Below, in pieces: positions 8,980 to 20,670 of a stretch of 64,000 nt of DNA (positions are counted from its first letter, which is position 1; each line of letters starts with the position of its first letter). The stretch comes from Cutaneotrichosporon cavernicola (taxonomy: Eukaryota; Basidiomycota; Tremellomycetes; Trichosporonales; Trichosporonaceae), in the NCBI RefSeq assembly GCF_030864355.1, contig NC_083393.1, positions 2,542,001-2,606,000 of the forward strand. The letters run 5' to 3'. The notes beneath the pieces are model-generated. The model was not told where the DNA came from and ran no database searches. It worked only from the letters and a program-made list of their open reading frames with translations. The translations under genes and the position numbers were made by a program.

Positions 8980-9026
8980 CAGCTAACAACTTGCAGCTAA
9001 CAACTTGCAGCTAACAACTTGCAGCT
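8980..9026. repeat. 14-bp direct repeat, three full copies plus a partial
   Basis: The unit cagctaacaacttg occurs at 8980-8993, 8994-9007 and 9008-9021, followed by cagct. The copies are perfect. The repeat lies in the spacer between the amidohydrolase start and the MFS permease stop, so a promoter role for the amidohydrolase is possible but unproven. Confidence 0.85.
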
Positions 9027-9084
9027 ATGTTACGTCACATACCCTGTGGCCATACTCCACGGCCACACTATACTGAACTACTAA

Positions 9085-9088
<4 letters not shown>

Positions 9089-9124
<36 letters not shown>
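9089..9124. repeat. AG dinucleotide microsatellite
   Basis: About 18 uninterrupted AG units immediately downstream (in transcription sense) of the MFS permease stop codon at 9133. Confidence 0.95.
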
Positions 9125-9127
<3 letters not shown>

Positions 9128-9132
9128 TACTG

Positions 9133-11031
9133 TTAAAGAATGAAGCGGAACGCCGGGTGACGGTCGCCGAGGTCAAGAATATCTTCGCGGCTCATGTCCT
9201 CGAGGCCCCAGCGCTTGCGGTACTCTGGGTCATCGATATCGTGGTTCTCGGCCCCATCAGGAGCGGGTCCATACTTCTCCTCGCGCTGCCTGTTGGCACG
9301 GCGCAGGCCGAACCAGATGATGGCCGACATGATGCCGTTCATGGCCGCAAACGCGAGGGCCGTGCCGTGGCCTGGCTGGTAGGGTGGCTGCTTCTTGGCG
9401 TCCTGGTTGCGATAAACGAGCGACGCCCAGATACCTCCCGAATTACCAACGGAGAAGATCATGCCCATCGCAACAGCCTTGCGGTAGTGGCTACCGAACG
9501 AGCCGCCAGACCATGAGATGGTGGTCGAGATGAGGGGCGCAATGCTCATGGTGGTGAGGAAGACGGCAAAGTACTGCGCGCCGATCTTTGCGTTGGTGTT
9601 GGGCGTCGTGGTGAGGAGGATGATGTAGCCGATACATGCGAGCGACGACCAGAACATGTTAAAGATGCCACGCTTCATCCACTTGTCGGAGAGGTAAGCC
9701 GTGACCATGGTCGTGATGAAGGCGAGGACGTAGGGCGGCACGGACATGAGGAGCGACTGGGCGCGAGACCACTTTCCGAGAACAGCCACGATCGAGGGCG
9801 CGAACAGCGACTGCGAGTAGATGCACTGCGCCGCACCAACGTAGGCGAGCGAGAAGCAGAGCGTCTTCCAGTCCTTGAGGGCAGAGAAGGCGACGCTCCA
9901 CGAAAAGTTGCCCGACGTACCGAGGCCAGTGTCCTGGCGCAGACGGAGGAGGACAAACTCGCGCTCGAGGGGAGTGAGGAAGCGAGCGCGGTCAGGCCAG
10001 TCGTGGATCATCCAGAACGATGCAACACCAGCGACAAAGGTGAGAAGGCCCTCCATGATGAAGATCCAAGACCAGCCAGCCTTGCCACCGATGCCGTCCA
10101 TCTTGGTAAAGCCATAGCCGAGGGCGCCGCCGAACGCACCAGCGAGCACAGCACCGGCGAAGAAGAACGAGACACGCTTGTTGAGCTCACCACGGCGGTA
10201 CCAGCCGGTGAGGTAAAAGTTGAGGCCTGGGAAGAGACCAGCCTCGGCCATGCCGAGGCAGAAGCGGAGGGCAACGAGCTGCCCGTAGTTGGTGACAAGG
10301 CCCATGAAGATCTGGAAGAGAGCCCACACGACCATGGTGGCTGGGATGTAGATCGACGGGCGCAGCTTCTTGAGCACGAGGTTGGAGGGGATCTCAAAGA
10401 CCACATACGAAACAAAGAAAACGAGCGACGCAACATTGTACATGTTGCCCGTGAGGTTGAGGTCCTTCTCGATCGTGTTGAGCTTGGCCGCACCGATGTT
10501 AATACGGTCCAAGAACGACAGGAGGTAGAGGAGGCTGATGTAAGCAAGGATGTGGGGGTTGGGGCAGAGGGGGTGATTTGGGAGACGGTCTTGAGGGAAG
10601 TGGCGGGTGGTGTGGCGGGTGGTGTGGCGCGGTGTTGCTGGCGCCCCCTAGTGAGAGCCCGTCCGGCGCCACAGCACGCGCGATGGCCATGTCCGCCATA
10701 ACCACATCGGCCATCACCACATCCCGGCCTCCACTCCGGCCCTGGCCTGGTCGTTCGACCTGCGCCACTCGGGCCTTGGGCCACCATGCCACGACCAGCA
10801 CCGTGCCCCATCTCCCGACGCGGAGACCTACACCCCGTACATAGGCATTCACAACAGTACTCACGTCATCCACGGGAGGAGGCGAATGTCAATCTTGCGC
10901 AGCATGGTCTTCTCGAGCGCCGCTCGCTCCTCGGCAGGCATGCTCTCCAGCTGCAGAAGGTACTCGTTGGTCTCGCCGACATAGACGTCCTTCTCGGGCA
11001 CGCCTGTCCCGATCTTTTCCGTGTCGGACAT
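9133..11031 (-). CDS. MFS permease, allantoate/nicotinate (Dal5/Tna1) type
   Basis: A plasma-membrane anion:cation symporter of the ACS group in the major facilitator superfamily. Exons are 11031-10865 and 10534-9133, giving 522 residues. Exon 1 encodes the cytosolic N-terminus with a helix ending LRKIDIRLLPWMT. Exon 2 continues LLYLLSFLDRINIGAAKL, the hallmark of TM1 in this family. Later landmarks are a GYNVASL-like TM2 segment, LRFCLGMAEAGLFPG in TM4, GWSWIFIMEGLLT in TM6, a long central loop, and HYRKAVAMGMIFSVGNSGG with ASLVYRNQDA late in the protein. Substrate cannot be read from sequence; carboxylates, vitamins or small nitrogen compounds are typical. The single intron is 330 nt, about ten times the local norm. 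An AG microsatellite follows the stop. Confidence 0.88.
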
Positions 11032-13043
11032 GGTGTCGATGTAGGTGTAGGTCGTCTAATCCCAGAAGGAGAAGGTGGGGATGGGGAGATGGGAACTCTG
11101 ACCAGGTCGGGTGCGTATTTGTACGTTTTTAACGCAGGACCGATACTTCCCCGGACAACCGGGGCAGCTCCACATCCCACATCCAGCTGGCGGATGGGGG
11201 TAGGGGCCGAGTGGGGGCCAGTGTTTGACTCGGATGGATGGATGCCTTGACTCGGCGACACTGCTGCACTGTTCCTCCTATTCCTGCCTCTGCCTCTGCC
11301 TCTGCCTCCGTCTCTGCCGCCAACTCTAGAGCTTGGTTTTGCTCGACGACGATGTAATACAGGTAACAGGCGCGATAGGACAGGACAGGGCTCCAGGCTC
11401 CAGGACCAAGATTCGATCTATTGCCGGTGCCTACAATTGTTGCTTACCTGACACACATGTCCCAATCTCCAGAGGCAGCTTTTCTTAATCGCCGGTTCAG
11501 GTCTTGCTACCAGTCAGCTGTTGTCAGTCAGAAAACAACAGCGCTCCCTAACTCACATGGACCCACGCGGTTCAAGCCATGCAAACTTCGGCCTCGTCCG
11601 ATTCTGGTTGGCCAAGCCACGACCCTGAGACAAGGTCCTCTGAGCACGCAAATCCACGGGAAGAGATTAACTGCTAAGCGCACTGGACTGGCCCCGCACA
11701 CTAGGCCGATACGACCGAGGCGATACAACGGGAAGGGGGGAGGGCGGAGGGGGGAGGGGAAGGGGGAGGGGGGAGGGGAAGGGGGAGGGGGGAGGGGAAG
11801 CGGGGTGGCAGCGGCGAACAGTCACAACGCTGGGATTGAGTCCAGTCCTCGAAACCGACGCGAAACCGAAACCCATTCCACAACTGATTCAGCACTCCCT
11901 CGGGATGTTAGGTAGGCTAGGTAGGTAACCACGCATGCCACGCAATTGAAGCTGACAAACGCGTCGCTCGTTGCTTATGCATGTCGCATGTCCCCAACCT
12001 TTATCCCCGCTGGACGGTACGGTATTTCGCGGTAACCAACTGCGTTAATTACGGGTATGAGAAACGGCAAAACCACTGATCAGATGATCAGCCTTTCACC
12101 GTGGACATGGGAGACGCCGAGATGCTTCTGCAGGTTCCGAGATTTGGGGAACAAGCGTTGCCGTTCCAGCATGCCTTGGCGGGGTCTTGGCAGCCTGACG
12201 GTGTTGGTATGTTAATTATTAGCATGCCTTAGTGGTAATGGTGGCAAGATCAGATCTGACGTGAGCACCGACACGAGGGGGTGAGTCAGCACGATCTCAC
12301 GTCTGTGCACGGGGTCCAAAATGTCCAAAATACACGCATGCACTTGGCTGAAGTCAGAGTGTGGTTTGAACCTGTTTGTGCGGTAATCTCGTGTCGTCTC
12401 TCAACTGCAGTATTCACATGCACACACTCATCCTCGCCAATCCCTCGCTAATCCCATCGCTGACGTGACGTGAGGCTGACGTTAACATTCGGAACGCGTT
12501 CCCATGCCACCCCATGGAGCCCACGAGATAACCGTGATCTTGAGACGCGTAAGGAGCGGGAAAGGGAACGTCGAGGTGTGTGGGGATATGGAGGACCAAG
12601 CTCCGGCCGGGGTAGTTTATCGCGGCTCATGCCGCCTGTTACTCTAGACGTACGTCAAGACGAGGCGCCCTGGTTGGACACCGTTCGGTGATCAGCCATA
12701 TCAGAATGTCGGTTGGTTGAAGGGCGGTGTTGGTCGTGTTGGCCGTGTAACGGATTCTCCATGCTAAGTCGCGGGCATGCTCTGTTTGGCCGCACCTTGC
12801 CGCACCTTGCCCGCTCATCTTCCACTAGTTGGAGTCACGCGCGCATTTGCCCTTCATTAGTGGCCATGCTCTGCACATGCTCCACATGCCACAACCACCC
12901 CGTGTGCACTCCATTCCTCCTCGCGCTTATGATTATACCCGTCACATCGCGTACGTTGACAAGAAGAACAAGTAGTTATGGGTTACGCGTAGACATCATC
13001 TCAATGGCCATTACCTCCGTATCCGGAGTCGTTACAGATCACT
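11032..13043. other. Two-kilobase intergenic region
   Basis: It separates the MFS permease start from the 3' end of the Sec7 gene. It contains CT-rich leader sequence near 11280-11320 (CCTCTG repeats), a G-rich minisatellite at 11730-11804 and AT-richer stretches near 12030-12250. Plus-strand frames across the G-rich block are low-complexity and unconvincing. No tRNA or coding gene is supported. Confidence 0.5.
11730..11804. repeat. G-rich minisatellite, about 19-bp unit
   Basis: Tandem units of the form ggggggaggggaaggggga recur about three times with flanking degenerate copies. Runs of four to six G are separated by one or two A, so the plus strand could form G-quadruplexes. There is no telomere-type TTAGGG. 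Confidence 0.85.
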
Positions 13044-16000
13044 TTACATCGCCTGCGCCTGCGTCGTGGGTATCTGCCGGCCCTGATCAGCCGACCTGCG
13101 AACGTACGCATCGCCTTCGGGTTCGTGCTCCAATTGCGCCGCCGGCACCATGCCTATCTGGCTTGCGCCTCCGCCCGCGGTGAGCTTGCGGGATGGCACC
13201 TCGCGGCGAATGCTCGGCGCCGAGCGGATAAGGGACCGCTCGACCTTGCGCTCACCCTGGCGCTGCACACGGTGGTTTATCGCGTTGCGCAGCGCCTCGA
13301 CGTACGTCTCGTATTTGAATATCTCCGAGTGGGTGTAGCGCGACTTGGCAGTCCAGTTCTCGCGCGCACGCACCGCGTTCTTGGACCCAGGTGTATACTG
13401 GTGTCAGCTGGAATATTTCAAATGGGCCTTACCAGCCGGCTCATCGGCTCCTCGATCGTCTTGTGTTGGTCGAGTTCCTCCTTTAAGCCCTGGACGTACG
13501 CGCACAACGACTCGAGCTGCGCCTCCTCGTCAAGCGTCGACGGCATCGTTGCGTGTGGTGGAGGCTTCCACTCATTGATGTGGATCTTCTCCAGCTGTAC
13601 ACGGTCATTGCCAGACGACGACGCGCCGCGTACACGGCTGATGGCACCGAGACGAGCACGCGCCCCAAGGCCCATCTTATGGGGCTCGCGATGTTCACGG
13701 GGCTGCGACTCGTGGGGCTGCCCGTTATCGTCAAGCTGGTTGAGCGCCCGCGTCCAGCCGTACTCCATGTTGGACACACCACCCACGAGGGGCTGGCGAC
13801 TCTTCCGCGCTGCCCAGTAGTTGCATGTCGCAACCCACTCGAGCACCAGTTCCTCGGTACCCGCCTGGAACACGCTTATCTCGCCGTTCGGGAACGTGAC
13901 GGTGAAGCAGTGCGGCCGCGATGTACTGTAGCCCGGCTTGGGGAGCGCCATGGCCATGGCGTGCATGAGGCTGTACTCGCCATGGCGGTTCGCGCTCGAC
14001 ATCCAGTTGCCGCCGCCGACCGTGCCACCGCCCATGCTGCTGCTGCCGCCAGAGCCGAAGACGAACATCGACAGGTCGCCCTTCTGGATGACAACAAAGT
14101 ATTGCTTCCAGTCCTTCTTCTGTGGCTTGCGGCCATGTGCTTCGACCTGGATCTTGCGCTGCAGCAATCCCTCTTTAGCCCAGGGCGCGCCGAGGAGAGC
14201 AAGCTCGTCGTCGTTGAGCTCCTCTACCGTAGAGGTCGTCTCACCCGAGCGAATGCTGTGTACCTCGTCCTCCTGCTCGCGGATAACTGTGTGCGACAGG
14301 TTGCCAGCGAAGCCGATTGGGTTGGAGGCTTGGAGGGCCAGGTCACCAATCGAATTGGCATATGACGGCGTGGGGCTCAGGCTACCGTCACCCTGCGAGC
14401 TGAACATGGCGTTGTATGGAGTGTTCTTCGAGTTAGGGCGCATGAGAGCGTTGATACCACCACGCGGCCCGACGCGCAGTCCTCCCAGAGTTGAGGCAGA
14501 GTTGTTGTTGGGGTCGCCGATAGCCGCTATTGGTAGCAGGATACGCTCGTTGCGGACGTTAGAGTAGATCTCCTTCAGTGCATTTTCAGCCTCGATCTCC
14601 CAGGCCTTGGTGTACGTGAACGAGTTGACCGTGGTTGAGGACGCGCCCCGAGATCTCAAGTCCTGCGTCGACGTCGAAGTGAGCTCAGAAGCAGGCGATA
14701 TGAGGTTGCCTGAAGTATTGCGGGGCGTGCCGGCCGCGTTGCGCAGTCTCACGCTCGTGGCCGAGTGGCTCGCTGACAATGAGTCGATGTTGCGCAAGCT
14801 GCCGCTGTCGTTGACCAGGTCCGGAGTCGACTCGCGATCCGGCATGCTCTCCTGGATTGCGCGCATCGAGTTTCGCACGAAGTCGGCGCGCGACATGTGC
14901 TTCTGGATGTCCGCAATGTGCAGATCCGTGTTAAGCATGAGCATGGCACCAGTAACTGTATGCACGACGCCAGGCGTGCCGTACACCGTGTTGGGATTAC
15001 AGTCGTAGAAGCGCGCCGAGAAGCCCTCGATGATGCGGTCAATCTCCTGAGACTCGGCCTTGAGGTGGAGCTTGGCGCAGAGGTCGCGGAAAGCCAGGTC
15101 GAGCTTGAGGCCGCGCATGTCAAAGTGCTGCATGTAATAGCGCAGCGCGGTCTTGTTCACCACGCGAGGTCCACCAAGGAACATGGCAACCTTGTCTGGA
15201 GGAACATGGAGGGCGTCGCCGGCCAGGAACTCCATCGCCAGTTGGCGCCCTTTGTCCTCGTCCGCAATGTCGGCGATGTCGTTCAGGTTGGTGGACGACT
15301 GACCTGCCGAAGACGCGACCTCAACGGCAAGAGAGTCGGTGTCAAGACGAGTGTTCGACGCACTAGCCGCATTCTGCTTCTCCCAGGTAGACTGACGGTC
15401 TGGCCTCTTTGGAGGAACCTCCGGTCCGGCAACAGAAGTACGCGGAGACGGCACTCGCAGCCCAGGAGCTGGTGCTGGAGCGGTGTGAGCATCCGTTTCT
15501 GACGAGTCGTCCCGCGCGGCTTCCGGCTCGATTGTCTCAGCCACAACAGCTGGGGAGGCAGTGTGAGCGCTAGGTGATGCCGATCTTTCCATCGACGGCA
15601 GGGGCAGGGGCTCTGGAACTTGAGAGTCGTCAATGCCAGCAGGAGATCGCTGAACGTGGCCCAACGACGGAGACCGCTCGACCGCGTAGGCGCGATACCG
15701 TGCACCCGCCGCCGTACCGACACTGGCTGAGCGATCAGGACTGACCTGGAGGTGCTCGCTGGACTCTGGCTCGTGAGTTATTGCCATGCCCAGCGCGGCT
15801 GCCTCGGTATGGCCTATCCGGTCGAGAAGCCCCGTGACGTCGTCCGAGAAGGATGACGCCGCCCGCCCAGGCGCACGAGGCGAGTTGCCATCGGCAGTGA
15901 CCTTGCGCGAGCTGGCACGGCTGGGGACAGGGGCTGGTTCGTAGACCGGGTTCTCGGGAGGGCGCAGGACTTGCACCTGCGCGAGCGGCTGCTCATGGAC

Positions 16001-17029
16001 AGATACTGTAGATGCGATGGACGCGGTCCGCGTGGGCGACGGCGCAACGAGCTCGACCTTGGCGGGAACGGTTGGTGCAGCCGCCTCCGCCTCGCGCTGT
16101 TCCGGAACCGCCGATTGTTGTGAGACCCGCGTAACGAGAACGGGCCGGCTCGTGTCAGCGGATGCGCGCGCAGCCAAGTTGGCCGCCTCGCTTGGGTGCA
16201 CGTCGCCATCAGGCAGAGCCGCCTTCGGCACTATTGGCACCGCGGGTCTGGGTGGGATGGGTGGTCGATCGACATTGCCATTCGATGGGGGAGGCTCCAA
16301 GTTGTACTGTGCGTTCCCTGGGAATCGCGGTGACGATGCGAGTTGCGGCGAGCTAGAGGATTGAGGGGAGGCAACGTCCACTTGGGACCGTCCAGACAAA
16401 CTCAGTTGCGAGCCAGACGTCAGAGGCTGTGGGTAGTTAGCAACAGAAGGAGTGCGTACGGCTGCGGTGACCTGTTCACGTACGCCATGATGCTCCTTGC
16501 CTGACGACGAGGATCCGAACATGCGGCCGAACATCCCCTTGCCCTTGGAACGTTTGATCTGACATGTCAGTGACTGATCAAAAGGGAAGAGACTCACCTT
16601 GGAGCCTTCGTCAACGGACGCGTGGCGACCGAGAGGTTCGACGCCAGGTTGTCCCTCAGAGATTGACGGCATCCCCCGTTCTCGGTCCCCGTAATGGTGG
16701 GCGGTCATGGTCGAGTGCGTTGACTGACGGTCCCACTCTTGAGTACTACCGCGTTGGGGTTGCTGAAGCGACTGATTGACTTGGCGGCGGCTGTTTGTCT
16801 GGCCGAGAGAGCTGGTGGACCCCGTAAGCGCAGAGCCGAGATGTGATGCAATGGCAGAAGACGAAGTAGACGTGGTGGGCGTGGACGAGTACTTGGTAGA
16901 TGACCCAGACGTTTGCCGGGTAATGTTCTGCTGTTGCTTCGCGTGTGATCGCTTACCACGAAGTAACGTAGAGAGATCAGGAGTCGAGGCCGTTCCAGAT
17001 GTACGAAAGATGGAACGGCGCTTTGGCAT
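13044..17029 (-). CDS. Arf guanine-nucleotide exchange factor, Sec7 plus PH domains (Yel1/Syt1/EFA6-like)
   Basis: This enzyme would exchange GDP for GTP on Arf GTPases at membranes. Exons are 17029-16598, 16558-13433 and 13397-13044, giving 1303 residues. The N-terminal 560 or so residues are Ser/Pro-rich and probably disordered. A Sec7 domain spans roughly residues 575-715: FLAGDALHVPPDKVA at its front, the glutamic-finger region LKAESQEIDRIIEGF, and TGAMLMLNTDLH. A PH domain covers roughly 940-1060 (WAKEGLLQRKIQVEAHG to LVLEWVATCNYW). A coiled C-terminal tail has the YTPGSKNAVRARENW and EIFKYETYVEAL pattern of Yel1-type proteins. The 39-nt intron at 16597-16559 is in frame and open, so retention would add 13 residues. 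The frame is also open upstream of the ATG to a CTAACACCTTCAG acceptor near 17060, so a 5' exon, coding or untranslated, may exist. Confidence 0.87.
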
Positions 17030-17725
17030 CGCCGCGGCCTCTTCGGCCTTGATCTCCGCTGAAGGTGTTAGCTAGGACAAGTGGCCGGGGTTGGGTCGAC
17101 TCTGGGCGGGGCGACGAGAGGGTGCCCGAGGGGAGGGGAATGGGAAAGGAGGGTGGGGGGAACACGAGAATCGATCGCGAGCAAGAATGTATCGAGAGGA
17201 TAGAGAGAGAAGATGGGCGAGTATCAATGTCGTCCGAGGCGGATGTGCTGGGATGGAAAGGGGAGCCAGTGAGGGCAAAGGCTGCAAGTCGGAAGGCGGA
17301 GGCGAGGGTGACCAAGGGCGGACGGGGGGCCACGGGATCCAAGGTGACCCTCGATTGGTCCATGGTGGGGGGAGGGGAGGGCTACCCATGTGCCATTTAC
17401 CCCCCTGAGTGGGTATGGTGCTCCTCCTCCACCAAAAGCTAAAGGCTCAACCTATACAGTCGCCCAAACCCCAAACGCCATACGCCATGCGCCATGCACG
17501 CGTTCCCGTCCACACTTGCCACTTGCCCGTTGCCCATGGCCCATTGCCCACTACCCCCTACTCCCTATCCACTGGCCACAAGGTGACTATCCACTCCTGG
17601 CAACAAAACAACAACCAAAGGCGGCTCGTTGTTCCTCCCCGATTTCCCTCCCTGGCCTTAACTTGTCAAGGCACGCCTCCACGCCCTCCACCCCTTCGAC
17701 GCGCTCATCTTACACCTAGCACACC
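17030..17725. other. Spacer between the Sec7 gene and the Ser/Pro-rich orphan
   Basis: About 700 nt. The part next to 17030 looks like the 5' leader of the Sec7 gene, with a likely acceptor near 17060 and pyrimidine-rich sequence beyond. A 128-codon minus frame starting at 17363 runs through this leader, is low in complexity and is not accepted as a gene. Confidence 0.45.
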
Positions 17726-18860
17726 TCAAACTCTTCTCCCTTCCCCCCCCCCCTCCCTCATGCACATCGCGCACCCCTTCAGGATACACATCGGTGGCGC
17801 CGGCTCTGCGCCTCCATCGACGTGGGCGCCGCTCATTCTTCTGTATAGACACTGTGATGAACTCACCATCGAGACCGAGGCTTAATTGCTGCGTCGAGTT
17901 CTTGCGTGCCGCCATCCTCGCTGCCCGAGCCTGCGCACTAGCAGAGCTGCCTCCAGAGATTGTCGACGAAAGAGATTCGCGACGAGCGTACGCAGCTGGA
18001 TGTCCAGCAGATCCAGACATGCTCCTGTACAGACCTTTGTTTATGCCCTTGAATGCGCTGGGAGCAGTGTCCGTCTCGAGCGACTGCCGCTTTGACGGGC
18101 GACTAACCGCGTCCGAAACCGAGTGAGCGCGGCTCAGGACAGGCGTGGGTGTGGGCGAGCGTGGCTGCAAGTCGGTGCGACCTGATTCCACGGGAGGTGT
18201 AAGGTTGGGGGATGGGAGGTCGGCGGCAGTGGGGATATGCTCGAGCGGATCGAGCTCGTGCTCGATATCGCCAGCTTGGCGGAGCGTGTTCGGAGAATCG
18301 TCGTCGAGGGGACCAAGAGGTTTGTCGACCACGTCTGTAGTGCGCTGACGGAGGTCGTCGTCGTCAAGCTCGTCGTCGCCGTCGCCGTCGCCGTCGTCGT
18401 CTTCCTCGATCTCGCTGTGAAGCGAGCTGGTACTGCTCAAGTAGAGGACGTCGTCTGGATGAAGGAGGGCCTTCTCAAAGTCCTCGTGGGTCCTGCGGAC
18501 AGGTGCGGTAGCTGCGAAGACGGGTGACGTGGTGTGAGGACTCGAGGAAGGTGGTACCGATGCTGAAGGGGTGATGCGACAGCTTGGGGATGTGGGTGAA
18601 AGGATGGTAGGGGAGAGGTTGTGAGAGTGTTGAATAGGGATGGATGGGATTGGTGGAGGGGGTTCTTGTTGTTGTTTAGGTGGGGGAGGAGGAGAATGTG
18701 GTGAACGTGGTGAGCGTGTAATTGTTGAAGATGAAGTTGGAAGAGGAGAAGGAGAAGGGAGTGTGATTGAGGTTGGGGTTGAGGATGTGGATGATCGGTT
18801 CGAAAATGGCAAGTCTAGTGGTGCTGTTGATGGATTACCTTTACTTTGATTGCCTTTCAT
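17726..18860 (-). CDS. Ser/Pro-rich orphan protein with acidic centre and Cys-containing C-terminus
   Basis: Not recognised. Exon 1 (18860-17867) encodes a Ser/Thr/Pro-rich N-terminus with a poly-Pro block, a helix HEDFEKALLHPDDVLYLSS, an Asp/Glu-rich centre and a Ser-rich C-terminal part ending ARMAARKNSTQQLSLGLDG. A strong donor (GATG|GTGAGT at 17866) follows. The acceptor is uncertain. I prefer GGCGCAG at 17806, a 61-nt intron, which gives a short exon with MCILKGCAMCMREGGG and a stop at 17726, about 357 residues in total. Reading through the donor gives a basic, less protein-like tail. A run of 11 G (minus strand) in the last exon makes the exact C-terminus sensitive to a single-base change or sequencing error. 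Probably an intrinsically disordered regulator. Confidence 0.55.
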
Positions 18861-20670
18861 TCTACTGTATTGTAGCTTGACCCTTGTCTCAAATGAGTTT
18901 CAAGTGGGTGATGATGTGATGATGGTGACTTGGTGACTGGAGGCTCGTGCGTTGTCTGAATGATAGGTGAGGAAGAGGTGACGCGTTGGATGGGTAAAGG
19001 GATCAGGCAGTAGGCAAGGGCTCACTAGAGACTAGAGAGGGCAACCACAAAAGGGGCAAAGAGAGGGAGGGCTAGAGTGTACCAACAACTTGCAACTGGT
19101 CAAAAAGAGGGAATGTTTGTCTCTCACAGAACCCTCTTCTTGAATCCTTGGATCCTTGAATGCCTTGGCTTGATACCGTGATGATGGCGTTGCCCGGGCA
19201 ACTGGGCAAATGGGCAACTGGCTAACCGGGCCGTTGACCAGATCTGGGGTGTCACCTAGGTCGGTTGCTCTTAAAGAGATTAAAGCGGGTGTCTTCGATG
19301 TCTTCCACGGGTTCTTCTGCGGGACACGTCGTATCCCTTGGGTCCAGAGCTCTGGAGAACAACTGTGACCTAATAGTTTCAATGACCGAGGGGCGGGAGG
19401 GAGAACGGGAGGATAACGGAGTATTTGTTCAAGTAGGTAGGTAGGTAGGGTTAGGTTGTCCGAATGTGGTGTTGGTGGCGTTGTTGCTTTAGTGGCGTCA
19501 GATCGATCCAGAAAGCTTGCTTAATACAGGGAGAAGTGGCAAGTGGGCAGAAAGGGCCGCAATCGATATCGTCAACTGGCGCGAGTCGCAATCTAATAGG
19601 CTACGAGATCGAGGCCCTAGATGCCCAATGATTAGGCCCTAAAGGGTGACGGTATGAGTGGTGGGGCTATCAAGGTTATGGATACAAGCAGAGGAAACTA
19701 CATGTAGGAACTGGTGATGAATCAGTGGATGCAAGATGCCAAGATACAAAGATGCAAGAGTCTACGCGATATTTCGACCAATCTATCACGATCTACCATC
19801 CATTTGTCTGGATTGTTACGTCGTCGTCATCGTCGTCGGCTTGATATACAAAGGCTATACAATAAAGGGGGTTGACAAGACAAGCTTTTGACCATCCAAA
19901 GGTACAGGACAGGAACAGTCACAGGCACTTCCGACTTGGACGTCAGAGAGTCACAGCGTCTCCTTTGGCGTCGTCCAGTTTCTCCAATCATTCCACTAGT
20001 TCGTCCCGCCTTGGCTTTCATTGAGCCTGGGCTGGATTTCTTGATCACCCAAGAAGAGATGATCGCGTAAAGTGAAGGATATGGTATCGGGAAGGGCTGA
20101 TTACCCGCCTCGACATGTGTCAGGGCTCAAGGAAGTTCAAGGAAGGTGGAGTGGCATACGTGTCTCATAACAATGTCACCACTTGAGCAAGCAGCAGGTC
20201 ACCAAGTGCTGCAGCACTCCGCTTATAGCCAAACGTTCCCGCGATTATTACTAGGAATCAAACGGGAACGACGAAAAGGACAGAAGGAAGCGAGCCCTGA
20301 TTTACTAATTCGAATATGCCACTGTAATGAACATACACCTGCAATATTTTGACCACTAAACAGAGCTGAACTGTACCAATCGAGATCCGTCCGACATTCA
20401 TTCAGCGGATCAGCAGGCTCATTCAATGACTGCCATTTATTATTCACCATTCATCTCTTGCACATGAACAGAGACCAAATTACATAAGATATTGCTATCA
20501 ACTTAAGTGTAAACATCAAACCATCTTCACTTGCCTTCCATGGGACTCCCGTGCATGGCATGCATGGGCAGCGCAGGGCTAAGGAGGCACTTCTCCTTAA
20601 ATAGTCACGTCATCATCCTCATCAACATGGCACACTCTCCTAACAACCACTTCCAACCCCACTTGTACGT
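18861..20670. other. Intergenic region, 1.8 kb
   Basis: No supported gene. The first part should include the promoter of the Ser/Pro-rich orphan (TG-rich and purine-rich leader), and the last part the 3' region of the SET gene. GTAG repeats lie at 19434-19448. Small frames on both strands lack splice structure and codon bias. Confidence 0.5.

Noticed and set aside
8980..9026. Regular repeats considered as a CRISPR array
   Set aside because: The units abut each other with no spacers, and the genome is eukaryotic.
11730..11804. G-rich block considered as telomeric or centromeric repeat
   Set aside because: No TTAGGG-type unit, and housekeeping genes lie on both sides.
11421..11915. 164-codon plus-strand frame across the G-rich minisatellite
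   Set aside because: The Gly/Glu/Arg run is a translation of the repeat; no start context or codon bias.
13125..13820. 231-codon plus-strand frame
   Set aside because: It is the antisense shadow of the Sec7 gene; the minus strand carries the domain motifs.
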